Part shown: piece after piece, positions 7,644 through 16,812 of the stretch
Position numbering within the stretch: the stretch's first letter is position 1
Layout of the letters: each line of letters starts with the position of its first letter
Assembly (NCBI RefSeq): GCF_017874625.1
Contig: NZ_JAGIKZ010000020.1
Coordinates: 1 to 59,445, forward strand
Reading direction: 5' to 3'
Length of the DNA stretch: 59,445 nt
Origin: Cytobacillus eiseniae
GTDB lineage: Bacteria > Bacillota > Bacilli > Bacillales > Cytobacillaceae
The notes under the pieces: generated by a model
Database searches by the model: none
What the model was told of the DNA's origin: nothing
Seen by the model: the letters and a program-made list of their open reading frames with translations, nothing else
Translations under genes and position numbers: made by a program

Positions 7644-8209
7644 CGCTCACCCCTCCTCAACCGATCAAGATGCCAAATCAACTCATACCCCGTATCGTGT
7701 GGAACCTTCCATTCCCAGAAATCTTTCATTTGAGGGGCATACTTTGTTAATAAATATCGGATCACTCCCCCATGAGATATTACTGCAGCCTTCTGTATTT
7801 TCCCCACTAGTAATCGATCGACTACCTTTTCCCAGCCACTATCCACTCTTCGTGAAAATTGTGCAAAGGACTCCCCATTTGGCGGTTTTACTATGAAGGG
7901 GGAAGTCAGCCACTTCTGATATATGGGATCTTCCTTCAATTGATCAAAGGTTTTCCCTTCCCATTCGCCAAAATGCATCTCACGCAGTTCACTTATGGGT
8001 TCTAGATCATTATTCGGAAAAAGAATCTCAGCCGTCCTAAGGCATCTGCCAAGATCACTCGAAAACATATGCTCATAGCTTCCTTGAAGAGCTAACTCCA
8101 TCTTTTCACTAAAATAAAGCGGTGAATCTGTCCAGCCGAGATAGGCATGCCGCTTATTGGCTTCTGTTAGCCCATGGCGAAATAATGCAAGAACCACAGT
8201 GTCATCCAT
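7595..8209 (-). CDS. cobC: Histidine phosphatase, CobC-like
   Basis: 204 residues of the histidine phosphatase family: RHGLTEAN near residue 11, a middle MHFGEWEGKTFDQL, and SHGGVIRYLL with the second catalytic His. In B12 operons this family acts as alpha-ribazole-5'-phosphate or adenosylcobalamin-5'-phosphate phosphatase, the last step of nucleotide-loop assembly. Its 5' end overlaps cobS by 43 bp and its 3' end overlaps the short cobU-like gene by 49 bp. Position right after cobS favours this gene, rather than the one at 4797, as the CobC equivalent. Confidence 0.82.
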   Translation of the reverse strand: MDDTVVLALFRHGLTEANKRHAYLGWTDSPLYFSEKMELALQGSYEHMFSSDLGRCLRTAEILFPNNDLEPISELREMHFGEWEGKTFDQLKEDPIYQKWLTSPFIVKPPNGESFAQFSRRVDSGWEKVVDRLLVGKIQKAAVISHGGVIRYLLTKYAPQMKDFWEWKVPHDTGYELIWHLDRLRRGERCTLLREVPLTENPDG

Positions 8210-8958
8210 AGCAAAAGTTCCATCCCTTCTACACTTGCACCAAGTACATCTCCTGTCAGTCCGCCAAACCAGCTAATGATTTTTCGCTGCACAATGAGTA
8301 GAGCAAATACAGAAACGATCATAAAAATAATGATCCCTAATAGCACTTGATTCCACCATATGCCAGCTGCAGCAAAAAGCAAGATAATATATACAGGATA
8401 AACAATAAGCGTTCGCTCATTTGATGCATTTTTAAATAACGTGCCAAGCCCTTCCTTTTTAGCTGCCTTCACCTTTAATAACAGAACACCCATAACCATT
8501 TTGCTGAAAAAGGGGATGAGCGCAATATAAAGGTATGTAGAAGGATGAATCATTTGAGTGATTTCATATATTAAGAAAAACTTCATCGCGAGCAAGACAA
8601 TGACTGATAAAACACCAAATGCACCTGTTCGCGGGTCCTTCATAATTTCTAACCTTTTTTCCCGATCCTGATAAGAGAAAAAAGCATCACTCGCATCCAT
8701 CCAGCCATCAAGATGAATCCCGCCTGTTAAAATGATGCTTGAAAGCCAAAGCACAAGCGCCGCTGTTAAAGCAGAGAATGGAGTCCAGTGAAGAAATGCA
8801 TAGAAAAGAAATGCGTATATTCCTCCTTGAACGATGCCTAGGAGCGGAAAGGTTTTAATTGCCTTTTCTAGGTGACTTTTATCCATCGGTAATGCTACCG
8901 GAATGGGAATTGAAGTGAAAAACTGAAAATTAATGAATAACCCTTTAATCCATTTCAT
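8167..8958 (-). CDS. cobS: Adenosylcobinamide-GDP ribazoletransferase CobS
   Basis: 263 residues, an integral membrane enzyme that joins alpha-ribazole (phosphate) to adenosylcobinamide-GDP. The family motif is GGIHLDGWMDASDAFFS, with its paired Asp residues for metal binding, followed by DPRTGAFGVLSVI. Six or so hydrophobic segments follow. CobS and CbiB are the membrane-bound steps of the pathway. It overlaps cobQ by 14 bp. Confidence 0.93.
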   Translation of the reverse strand: MKWIKGLFINFQFFTSIPIPVALPMDKSHLEKAIKTFPLLGIVQGGIYAFLFYAFLHWTPFSALTAALVLWLSSIILTGGIHLDGWMDASDAFFSYQDREKRLEIMKDPRTGAFGVLSVIVLLAMKFFLIYEITQMIHPSTYLYIALIPFFSKMVMGVLLLKVKAAKKEGLGTLFKNASNERTLIVYPVYIILLFAAAGIWWNQVLLGIIIFMIVSVFALLIVQRKIISWFGGLTGDVLGASVEGMELLLWMTLWFLHYFAMG

Positions 8959-10459
8959 GATGGACTCCCCAATTAAAAATAATCTCTTTCAGCTTTTTCC
9001 AATCCAGATGTGCTACTAGTTGTGTTGCCAGCTCATCATACTTTCGATCCTTTAATTGGCTAATATGAACCGTTTCCTTTAATGGTAGCCCTCTAACTTG
9101 ACGCAGTCTATTCAACCACTCGCCTCTCCACTCATCATTATGAAAAAGATGATGCAAATACGTGCCGATGATTTTGCCATCCTTTCCATAGTAACCTTCT
9201 GCTTTGCCATTGTTTAAGAGGAGAAAATGTCGATCCTTCCCATCATCCATAACCGTTTCACCTAAATGAATTTCATAGCCTTTAATCGGTTGCTGAATGC
9301 CTATCTCTGGATGCAATATCCCTTCAACTCGAATTGTAACCTTTTCACGATGAAAAGTAGTTGTGGCCGGAATGAGACCGAGTCCTTCTTCTTCCGTATT
9401 TAGAATGCCGGTATCTGAACCTTCCTGATCAACTAATTGCTGACCAAGCATTTGGTACCCACCGCATATCCCAACAATATGACCGCCTTTATCCGCATAT
9501 GTACGCAGCCATTCACCCAATCCCGCCTTTTTAAAAAACTGCAAATCTCGAATCGTACTTTTAGTACCAGGCAAGATAACGGCATCCGGCTCTCCCATTT
9601 CTGATAGCTGGCTACCCCACCGAACAGAGACATCCTCTTCATAGTAAAAAGGCTCAATATCGCTATAATTCGAGAGATAGGGCGGCTTAATGACAACAAG
9701 ATCAAGAAGGCTCTCGCCCTCTTTTTTTGATGAAGCCGGAATAGATAATGAGTCCTCCCCATCAATCATATGATTGTCTATATGAGGAAGGACACCAAGT
9801 ACCGGAATCCCCGTCCGCTCTTCAATCCACTTGACCCCATCTTCAAACAAGGAAAGATCGCCACGAAATTTATTAATAATTAGTCCCTTTACTCGCTCCC
9901 TTTCCTCAAGGGCCAATAGCTCCAATGTACCGATAATGCTAGCAAACACACCGCCTCTATCAATATCGGCTACAAGAATAACAGGTATATCCGCCATTTG
10001 GGCAACCTTCATATTCACAAGCTCTTTCTCTTTTAAATTTATCTCTACCGGACTCCCTGCACCTTCCATTATAACCACATCAAATTCCTGATCTAATTGA
10101 TCGAGAGCTGATTGAATCGCTTCCAGCCCCTTCTCATAAAAGGAATCTCGGTATCCTTTTCCTGAAAGTGTTTCAGTCGCTCTCCCGAATAAAACTACTT
10201 CTGAATGCTGATCAGACGTCGGCTTTAGCAAAATGGGATTCATCCATACGGTTGCTGCTGTTTTTGCTGCCTCTGCTTGAATCCCTTGTGCTCGGCCAAT
10301 TTCCTTTCCATCGATCGTGACATAGGAATTATTAGACATATTTTGTGACTTAAACGGCGCAACTTGAATTCCTTCATTAGCAAAAGCGCGGCAAATAGCG
10401 GTAGCAACCAAGCTTTTCCCTACATCAGATGCCGTCCCTTGTATCATGACTCCTAGCAT
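8945..10459 (-). CDS. cobQ: Cobyric acid synthase CobQ/CbiP
   Basis: 504 residues, full length. It amidates four peripheral carboxylates of adenosylcobyrinic acid a,c-diamide using glutamine and ATP. An N-terminal dethiobiotin-synthetase-like domain carries the P-loop QGTASDVGKSL. A C-terminal class I glutamine amidotransferase domain carries the nucleophile Cys in GICGGYQMLG and a His in TYLHHLFHND. It is the only amidation enzyme of the late corrin pathway in the window. Its role in a salvage operon may be to process partly amidated or CbiZ-generated corrinoids. Overlaps cobU by 7 bp. Confidence 0.93.
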   Translation of the reverse strand: MLGVMIQGTASDVGKSLVATAICRAFANEGIQVAPFKSQNMSNNSYVTIDGKEIGRAQGIQAEAAKTAATVWMNPILLKPTSDQHSEVVLFGRATETLSGKGYRDSFYEKGLEAIQSALDQLDQEFDVVIMEGAGSPVEINLKEKELVNMKVAQMADIPVILVADIDRGGVFASIIGTLELLALEERERVKGLIINKFRGDLSLFEDGVKWIEERTGIPVLGVLPHIDNHMIDGEDSLSIPASSKKEGESLLDLVVIKPPYLSNYSDIEPFYYEEDVSVRWGSQLSEMGEPDAVILPGTKSTIRDLQFFKKAGLGEWLRTYADKGGHIVGICGGYQMLGQQLVDQEGSDTGILNTEEEGLGLIPATTTFHREKVTIRVEGILHPEIGIQQPIKGYEIHLGETVMDDGKDRHFLLLNNGKAEGYYGKDGKIIGTYLHHLFHNDEWRGEWLNRLRQVRGLPLKETVHISQLKDRKYDELATQLVAHLDWKKLKEIIFNWGVHHEMD

Positions 10460-11040
10460 ATCGCATCCACTTCCTTCATTAATATAGGAACCCCTGCCTC
10501 AACGAGATAAGCTTGCTTTGCAATTGCTACTACATGCTGATGGAGCTCCCCTAGCATTTTGCTGTATGTAACCACAAGCTCATTCTCCCCAATCGATTCA
10601 TTAAGGACTTCATTGCTAACTACAATGAAAGCTCGGCAGCATGTAGTGATTTCTTCTATTCCATTCATAATGGAATCCATCACCCGCTCCTGAAAGCTAG
10701 CATTCTTCCATTGTCCATCTACAGCAAAAAATTCATTGTTTAATAGGGTTGTTAAACAATCAAGCAATACAATATCTTTTGTCTGAAAGGCTCCAGAAAG
10801 TGCCTTTATATTTATAGGCTGCTCCCATGTTGTCCAATTAAGGCCACTCGCTAAGCGATCCTTTTGGTGACGGATAATTCGTTCCTTCATTTCTGGATCA
10901 CTTGCTTGTCCAGCAGCTATATAATGAAGATTTCCTGCCGTCCGCCTTGCAATGTCTATAGCCAGCCTTTCTGCGAAACTGCTCTTCCCGCTTCGTACGC
11001 CTCCACTTATAAAGATGAGAGACGATTGTTCTTCCGCCAT
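10453..11040 (-). CDS. cobU: Adenosylcobinamide kinase/guanylyltransferase CobU
   Basis: 195 residues. It phosphorylates adenosylcobinamide and transfers GMP to give adenosylcobinamide-GDP. The P-loop is SGGVRSGKSSFAER (about residues 12-25). The guanylylated His lies in the RIIRHQKDR motif (His58). The core VVSNEVLNESIGENELVVTY and the C-terminal VEAGVPILM match the family. Its start codon is preceded by GGAGG within the end of cobD. It is complete, unlike the paralog at 7209. Confidence 0.92.
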   Translation of the reverse strand: MAEEQSSLIFISGGVRSGKSSFAERLAIDIARRTAGNLHYIAAGQASDPEMKERIIRHQKDRLASGLNWTTWEQPINIKALSGAFQTKDIVLLDCLTTLLNNEFFAVDGQWKNASFQERVMDSIMNGIEEITTCCRAFIVVSNEVLNESIGENELVVTYSKMLGELHQHVVAIAKQAYLVEAGVPILMKEVDAIC

Positions 11041-12098
11041 TCCATCAACGCCTCCATTAATTGATCATTCGCATCTGGCCCCTTAACGGCAAACCGCAGC
11101 CACTCGCCTTCAAGCCCTGGAAAGTTCATTGTATGCCTCGGAATGATGCCCCCTTCAATTAAAAATTGAAATAATGGGAGCTGATCTTTTAAAGAAAGAT
11201 CCTTTAATAAATAAAAGTTAATCTTGGATGGTGAAACTTCGAAATGCCATTCTTTATAGAAAGCAAATAGCCTTTCTCTTTCTGTTTGAATAAGTTCCCT
11301 TGTTTCATTTATATATGTTCCACTTTCGAGACACCATTCACCAGCTTTTAATGCAAGGGCATTGATGCTCCAATGAGGCTGGAGAGTCGAAAGCTGTTCG
11401 ATAATTAAAGGATGAGCCATTATATAGCCAAGCCGCAGCCCTGGGATGGCAAACATTTTTGTCATTGATCGAAGAATGATTAAATGGGGATTCTTCTCTA
11501 TATATGGAACGATTGATTCATAGTTTAGAAGAAAATCATAAAATGCCTCATCCATAATAAAGAGACAATTGGTTCGCTCACATTCCTTGATTAAATGTAA
11601 TACTCGTGTTTTTGAATAAAAAATCCCTGTTGGATTGCTCGGATTACAGAAAAATAGGACATCTGCCTTTTGTAGCTTAGCTAGAAAGCCATCATCATCC
11701 CATTCCCAGCTGTTTGACTCCAATTGGTGATAATCAATTTCACAACCATTCATTCGGCACACTTCTTCATATTCTGAAAAGGCAGGCTGGACTATCAAGA
11801 CATTTTTTCCTGCTAGCATTCTGCCAAGGAGGGAAATCAACTCCGATCCGCCATTTCCGATTAAGATTTGATTTTTATGAATTCCTTCCCTTTCAGCAAG
11901 CTTTTGCTTTAAGAGGTCACCTTTTGGATCTGGATAATCTGAGACCACATCCATAAGCTGATGCCAATTCTTCTTCAATAGTGGCGGTGGCCCTAACGGA
12001 TTAATATTCGCACTGAAATCAACCTTCGTGTCAGGCATCGTTATTTCCATTGCTTCATATAAATATTGCGGATTAGATCCATGTACTGGCCATTTCAA
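11007..12098 (-). CDS. cobD: L-threonine-O-3-phosphate decarboxylase CobD
   Basis: 363 residues, a class I/II PLP aminotransferase-fold enzyme that makes (R)-1-aminopropan-2-ol phosphate, the linker of the nucleotide loop. It has the start HGSNPQYLYEA, the active-site patch FCNPSNPTGIF, the PLP Asp region IMDEAFYDF and the Schiff-base Lys214 in LRSMTKMFAIPGLRLGY. The CobD/HisC distinction rests on the N-terminal signature and on position between cbiB and cobU. Overlaps cbiB by 26 bp and cobU by 34 bp. Confidence 0.9.
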   Translation of the reverse strand: MKWPVHGSNPQYLYEAMEITMPDTKVDFSANINPLGPPPLLKKNWHQLMDVVSDYPDPKGDLLKQKLAEREGIHKNQILIGNGGSELISLLGRMLAGKNVLIVQPAFSEYEEVCRMNGCEIDYHQLESNSWEWDDDGFLAKLQKADVLFFCNPSNPTGIFYSKTRVLHLIKECERTNCLFIMDEAFYDFLLNYESIVPYIEKNPHLIILRSMTKMFAIPGLRLGYIMAHPLIIEQLSTLQPHWSINALALKAGEWCLESGTYINETRELIQTERERLFAFYKEWHFEVSPSKINFYLLKDLSLKDQLPLFQFLIEGGIIPRHTMNFPGLEGEWLRFAVKGPDANDQLMEALMEWRKNNRLSSL

Positions 12099-13038
12099 TG
12101 AGCATACCTCCTAACCAAAGCAATAATAGAAAAATAAGTATCGTACGAGTCACAATTTTATTCATTTTAAGAATATGACCTTTATCTAGTTGAATGAGCG
12201 GATCACCCATCGTCGCCCGATTGGAAACCATGCCTTTATAATAATTAACACCGCCAAGCTGCACACCAAGAATAGCGGCTACAGCTGCTTCCCCCCAGCC
12301 ACTATTCGGACTTGGGTGCTTCTTCGCATCTCGGAAAACGATGCGGCTCGCCTTAGAAAGGCTTATATATTCAGGTCGATTCCCTATTAGCATACAAAGA
12401 GCAGTCAATCTACTCGGAATCCAATTCACAACATCATCCACTCGAGCAGATGCCCAGCCAAATTGTTCATATCGCTCATTTCGATAACCAACAATTGAAT
12501 CACAAGTATTGATCACTCGATACATCAATGCCAACGGTGCTCCACCGACAAGCGCCCAGAAAAGTGGAGCAGTAATTCCATCACTCGTATTTTCAGCAAC
12601 CGTTTCTACCGCTCCTCTGACGATTTCCTGTTCATCCAGCTGATCTGTATCTCTCCCAACAATATAAGATAGCTTTCTCCTCGCCTCTTCCATTTCCCCC
12701 TGTTCTAAAGGGATGTAAACAGTAAGTCCAGCTTCCTTTAAGCTTTTCTGTGCAATTGCTGTCGAGATCAAAATCCCCTCTGCGAAGATACCAGCCACTG
12801 GATGAATTAGGTAAAACAGATCAACAATCAGAACAGAAATTCCTCCGACCACAGCTAATACGGTTAGTAGCATACACATTCCCTTGGATTTCTTAGAATT
12901 TCCTTTATTCCAGCTTTTTTCAAGCTTATAAATTAGTGAACCCATCCAGCGAACAGGATGTGGCCAATTCTCAGGATCTCCAATAATCTGATCTAGTACA
13001 TAGGCGAGTGTAATAGCAATGAGATGATGGATAATCAT
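12073..13038 (-). CDS. cbiB: Adenosylcobinamide-phosphate synthase CbiB
   Basis: 321 residues, a membrane enzyme (called CobD in the other nomenclature) that attaches aminopropanol or its phosphate to adenosylcobyric acid. The signature DQIIGDPENWPHPVRWMG is near the N-terminus. Further family blocks are AETVAENTSDGITAPLFWAL and ASARVDDVVNWIPSRLTAL. It acts directly downstream of CbiZ in cobinamide remodelling: CbiZ removes the aminopropanol linker and CbiB rebuilds it. Overlaps the cbiZ fusion by 4 bp. Confidence 0.93.
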   Translation of the reverse strand: MIIHHLIAITLAYVLDQIIGDPENWPHPVRWMGSLIYKLEKSWNKGNSKKSKGMCMLLTVLAVVGGISVLIVDLFYLIHPVAGIFAEGILISTAIAQKSLKEAGLTVYIPLEQGEMEEARRKLSYIVGRDTDQLDEQEIVRGAVETVAENTSDGITAPLFWALVGGAPLALMYRVINTCDSIVGYRNERYEQFGWASARVDDVVNWIPSRLTALCMLIGNRPEYISLSKASRIVFRDAKKHPSPNSGWGEAAVAAILGVQLGGVNYYKGMVSNRATMGDPLIQLDKGHILKMNKIVTRTILIFLLLLWLGGMLIEMASTWI

Positions 13039-14507
13039 CGCTTTATCCTTTTTCTAGACTTTTGGATCGATGCCTTCGTACATTCATAAACACCTTTACC
13101 GATGACTTTTCCGAGCGGAGTAATCGTTCCAGCATAATCAAGCTTTTGTCCTTTTTGAGTCGCTGCGATTAGAATGCTGTCAGTCGAAGTGCCCGTTGCA
13201 ATCGTTCCCGTAACCGCATCCTTAACATCAAGGTCGTACATCGCCTTTGTCTTTGCTTCAGTAGCAGTCATAATACTTTGAATGAAGGACTCTTCATTTA
13301 ATTCTCCACTAATAAATACCCATGTGTTAATTGTCCCAGGCGTCATCTGAAAGGAATGCTCCTCACTTCTTGAAGCATCAATCGCATTTCCTACACCAGC
13401 TGTGACAACAATAAAGACAGAGAAACCTTCTTCTTTATAAAGTTGAAAGCTCACATCCTCAAGCACTACTGCCGTCATCATTCCAACTGTTTCACCTGGT
13501 TCAAAGCCTTGAGTTTTTAAGTAATCCACCATTTCCTTGCGATGGTCACTGCAATCATAATTCTTATTTACATGCCGATTCACAAAAATCTGATGCCAGC
13601 CTGTTCCTGGACCAACAACACCTGAGGACATTGTCCGAAGTGGAATTGGGCAATGGAGAGCAATATATTCATCAGTGAATGTTAAGAGGGATTGGTCAAT
13701 TGTTAAATTCTCTGTCTCCTCCTCATCAATTGCTTCTGGTAGAAGGACCATCTGTGGTGCTGGCACTTTTGGATGGGGCTGCTTTTGAATGTTCGTCTGA
13801 TAGACCTCTCTAATCCTATCCTCACGCAGGACTTCATTCGGAACATGATTGATGTTAATTTCGCCATTTTCCAAAAGAAGCAGCCGATCACAATACAAGC
13901 CTGCTAAATTTAGATCATGAAAAATCGAGATTACAGTCAGTCCCTTTCCTCGTGTCCAGCTTTTCAACAAATCGAGTAACTCTTTCTGAAAAGATAAATC
14001 TAGATGGTTAGTTGGCTCATCTAACAGCAAGATCTCTGGTTCCTGTGCAAGTGCCTGTGCAAGAAATACCCGCTGCCTTTCTCCTCCAGACAATTCATGT
14101 ATCGAATGATTTTCAAAATGAGCGACTCCTGTTTGTTCCATTGTTTGCATGACGATCCTGTCATCTTCATCAGACCATGTTTGAAACCAGCCTTTTTGAT
14201 GAGCATATCGACCGAGTGCTACCGTTTCCTTCACGGTATAAGAAAATGACTGTGAGGAGTGCTGGGATAAGACTGCAATGATCGTTGCCATTTCCTTCGG
14301 TGTATACATTTTTAGGGATTTTCCTTTTAAAAAAACATCGCCACTAGAGAACGGAAGGATCCCGCTGAGCATTTTCAATAAGGTTGTCTTTCCACTGCCA
14401 TTTGGGCCTAATATGCCGAAGAGCTCTCCTTTTTCTAATTCAAAGGAGACATTCTTTAGAACAGCTTCCCCAGAATATCCACCTGTTAATTCCTGTACAC
14501 TTAGCAT
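13035..14507 (-). CDS. btuD-cbiZ: Fusion of BtuD-like ABC ATPase and CbiZ adenosylcobinamide amidohydrolase
   Basis: 490 residues in two parts. Residues 1-~250 are a corrinoid/siderophore-type ABC ATPase: Walker A GPNGSGKTTLL (34-44), signature LSGGERQ (139-145) and Walker B LLLDEPTNHLDL. Residues ~270-490 are a CbiZ domain, which hydrolyses adenosylcobinamide to adenosylcobyric acid (HCPIPLRTMSSGVVGPGTGWHQIFVNRHVNKNYDC, then VVTAGVGNAIDA and TGTSTDSILIAAT). The fusion couples uptake energy with intracellular remodelling of the imported corrinoid. It follows btuC by 3 bp. Such fusions are known in some Bacillus relatives. Confidence 0.92.
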   Translation of the reverse strand: MLSVQELTGGYSGEAVLKNVSFELEKGELFGILGPNGSGKTTLLKMLSGILPFSSGDVFLKGKSLKMYTPKEMATIIAVLSQHSSQSFSYTVKETVALGRYAHQKGWFQTWSDEDDRIVMQTMEQTGVAHFENHSIHELSGGERQRVFLAQALAQEPEILLLDEPTNHLDLSFQKELLDLLKSWTRGKGLTVISIFHDLNLAGLYCDRLLLLENGEININHVPNEVLREDRIREVYQTNIQKQPHPKVPAPQMVLLPEAIDEEETENLTIDQSLLTFTDEYIALHCPIPLRTMSSGVVGPGTGWHQIFVNRHVNKNYDCSDHRKEMVDYLKTQGFEPGETVGMMTAVVLEDVSFQLYKEEGFSVFIVVTAGVGNAIDASRSEEHSFQMTPGTINTWVFISGELNEESFIQSIMTATEAKTKAMYDLDVKDAVTGTIATGTSTDSILIAATQKGQKLDYAGTITPLGKVIGKGVYECTKASIQKSRKRIKR

Positions 14508-14510
14508 GAT

Positions 14511-15569
14511 TTATCCTCTTCTTTCCTTTCTTCTATTGATTAAAATAAGTCCAAATACCGGCGCACCAATTAAAGCAGTTATCACACCTATTGGTAATTC
14601 AGTAGGTGAAATAAGCGTACGGGCAACTAAGTCAGCCAAAATAAGAAAGCCTCCTCCAGTTAAAATGGAAAGCGGCAATAAATGTCGATGATCTGGTCCC
14701 CATAAAAGCCTCGTTAAATGCGGAATAACAAGCCCTACAAAGCCAATCGTTCCAGATACGGCAACCGCTGCCCCTGTCAAAATAGAACCAGCAATGAGAA
14801 TAATCATCTTTCGCTTTTGGACATTCACACCGATATGCTGTGCCCTTTCTTCACCAAAAGACATCGCATTTAATTCCCTTGAGTTGATAAGCAGGAGAAA
14901 TGAGCCAATGATAAAGAATGGAAGAATGATTTTGATATATGCCCAGCCCCTCATTGATACACTGCCGAGAAGCCAGCCAATAATCTGTCTTAGCTCTTCT
15001 CCTGTAAGAGCAATAATCATCGAGATGATTGATCCTAAAAAGGAGCTAAAGATGATCCCTGTTAATATAATCGTTTCTACTTTCATTGATCGATCGATTT
15101 GACGGGCAAATAGCATAACGACAAAGATCGTAATAAAAGCAAATAAAATACTAAGCAATGGTAAGGTTAACAGCCCAACAAAAGGAATCGAAATACCGAA
15201 AAACATCGTTAATACCGCACCAACAGATGCACCAGAAGAGACGCCTAGTGTATAGGGATCTGCGAGCGGATTCCTTAATAAACCTTGAAAGGCGGCTCCC
15301 GCAATTGCGAGAGACGCCCCAACTAATCCTGCTAAAATAACCCTTGGCAGCCGAATATTTAAGACAATATTCGTATACATGGGATCAATCTGTTCATTTG
15401 GTGACAGGCGAAAAATTTCTGCGCCAATTATTTTCAGAATATCTATAACAGGAACGGAAACCGTTCCAATTGATATCCCGAGCAGCATCGCAACCAATAG
15501 AAAGATAGCGGCAATTAAATAGGCGATCCCTTTTTTATTTAAATATTTCAGGGTAAATAGCTTTTGCAA
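14511..15569 (-). CDS. btuC: Vitamin B12 / corrinoid ABC transporter permease BtuC
   Basis: 352 residues of the FecCD/BtuC permease family with about ten membrane segments. Typical blocks are NIRLPRVILAGLVGASLAIAGAAFQGLLRNPLADPYTLGVSSGAS, WLLGSVS, and GTIGFVGLVIPHLTRLLWGPDHR (the loop contacting the ATPase). The TTG start at 15569 lies within the end of btuF, with GGAG about 9 bases upstream. Substrate specificity for corrinoids is inferred from the riboswitch and neighbours. Confidence 0.9.
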   Translation of the reverse strand: MQKLFTLKYLNKKGIAYLIAAIFLLVAMLLGISIGTVSVPVIDILKIIGAEIFRLSPNEQIDPMYTNIVLNIRLPRVILAGLVGASLAIAGAAFQGLLRNPLADPYTLGVSSGASVGAVLTMFFGISIPFVGLLTLPLLSILFAFITIFVVMLFARQIDRSMKVETIILTGIIFSSFLGSIISMIIALTGEELRQIIGWLLGSVSMRGWAYIKIILPFFIIGSFLLLINSRELNAMSFGEERAQHIGVNVQKRKMIILIAGSILTGAAVAVSGTIGFVGLVIPHLTRLLWGPDHRHLLPLSILTGGGFLILADLVARTLISPTELPIGVITALIGAPVFGLILINRRKERRG

Positions 15570-16512
15570 GTTCCTCTACTCCTTCAACAAGCCTTGGGCC
15601 TGTACGGGTAACCATATCAGAGTCTACATCGACCACTTGCTTATTTTTCACAGCAGTGATGTCTTGCCATCCATCTCTGCCCAGAACATTTCCAATCGGA
15701 TCTTCTGTATAAAACCCATGAGTCGTAATAATAACATCTGGATTCCGCTCAATAACTGCTTCTGAGTCCAACTGCATCCATCCAGCTTCAGTAACAACGT
15801 TATCAGCATGAATGATGTGAAGCATTTCATTCATAAAAGTATCAGATCCAACTGCAAAGATTTCCGGTGCTGGTGATACTTCAACAAAAACCTTTTTACG
15901 TTCTTCTGTTGTAATATCTGCTGCTTTGGCTATAATCGCTTCCAGCTTTTCTTTCATGTTCGCTGCAAGCCTCTCAGCCTCCTCTTTCTTTCCTGTTGCC
16001 ATACCAATCATAATGATTGTTTCAAATACTTGATCAAAGTTTTCCACATCATTTACGATGACTACAGCAATTCCTGCATCTCTTAGCTGCTGCAGCCCTA
16101 CTTCCACAGCATCAGCAGTTGATTCATGTGCAAGAACAAGATTCGGGCTTAATGAAATCACTTTCTCAACATTAAATTCCTGTCCGCCGACTTTTTCCTT
16201 TTCAGCCGCTTCAGCAGGATAATTATCAAAATCATTTACACCGACAATTTGCTCACCTAATCCCAATTCAAATGCAATCTCCGTATTACTTGGAATAAGA
16301 GAAACAATTTTCTCCGGTTTTGCATCGATGATGACCTCATTATCGAGAGCGTCCTTTATCGTAACGGGAAAAGCAGACTCTTCCTTGACTTGTTGCGTTT
16401 CTTTATCTTTCGTATTCGCATTTTCATTTGGCTCTTCCGTATTTCCACCACAGCCTGTCAATACACCGGCAGCTAGAAACAGTGCGAATAATACTGAATA
16501 TAATTTTTTCAT
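15535..16512 (-). CDS. btuF: Corrinoid-binding lipoprotein BtuF
   Basis: 325 residues from the ATG at 16512. The signal peptide MKKLYSVLFALFLAAGVLTGCGG has a lipobox (LTGC). The mature part is a two-lobed class III binding protein (EKIVSLIPSNTEIAFELGLGEQIVGVNDF, later VDSDMVTRTGPRLVEGVEELA). It captures cobalamin or cobinamide outside the membrane for BtuC and the BtuD-CbiZ fusion. The frame is open to 16767 but that extension runs back through the riboswitch. GGGAGG before 16512 decides the start. First gene of the operon. Confidence 0.9.
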   Translation of the reverse strand: MKKLYSVLFALFLAAGVLTGCGGNTEEPNENANTKDKETQQVKEESAFPVTIKDALDNEVIIDAKPEKIVSLIPSNTEIAFELGLGEQIVGVNDFDNYPAEAAEKEKVGGQEFNVEKVISLSPNLVLAHESTADAVEVGLQQLRDAGIAVVIVNDVENFDQVFETIIMIGMATGKKEEAERLAANMKEKLEAIIAKAADITTEERKKVFVEVSPAPEIFAVGSDTFMNEMLHIIHADNVVTEAGWMQLDSEAVIERNPDVIITTHGFYTEDPIGNVLGRDGWQDITAVKNKQVVDVDSDMVTRTGPRLVEGVEELAKAIYPEIFK

Positions 16513-16532
16513 CTTATCTTTCCTCCCTAAAT

Positions 16533-16570
16533 TAAAAAAACATCCCCACAGTTGATATGGAAATGTTTGA
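16533..16570 (-). terminator. Riboswitch-controlled intrinsic terminator
   Basis: On the minus strand AAACATTTCC pairs with GGGGATGTTT (two G-U pairs) and is followed by seven T. It lies between the cobalamin aptamer and the btuF ribosome site, the expected place for a B12-dependent transcription-termination hairpin. Confidence 0.75.
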
Positions 16571-16635
16571 ATAGGCATACTTTCAAAAAATATGAATCCA
16601 GTCAAACACCCCCTATCCTCGTAGGCTTGTGGTGC

Positions 16636-16812
16636 GCAAAGATTCGGCAGGTTTCCTGGCTTATGATCATTGCTTTCCTGCGCCTTCCCATACAAAACAT
16701 GCTTGTACAGTGGCAATTGCAGTAAGCTCCCATTTACAGTGGCGGGACCGCGTTGGAATTTCACCAACTTCGCTTTTTAAGTCTTCAAAAAAGTTTTTGA
16801 AAGACACCTAAT
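16636..16812 (-). promoter_or_regulatory. Cobalamin (B12) riboswitch
   Basis: On the minus strand the conserved elements appear in order: GTTGGTGAAATTCCAACGCGG, then GTCCCGCCACTGTAAATGGG (B12 box region), GGGAAGGCGC, and AAGCCAGGAAACCTGCC near the 3' end. This is the adenosylcobalamin aptamer. A TATAAT hexamer (16845-16850 on the complement) is a likely -10 element upstream. With the following terminator it should switch off the whole B12 operon when cobalamin is plentiful. Confidence 0.93.

Noticed and set aside
16513..16767. N-terminal extension of BtuF
   Set aside because: It runs through the riboswitch terminator and aptamer; the lipoprotein signal peptide with a ribosome site starts at 16512.
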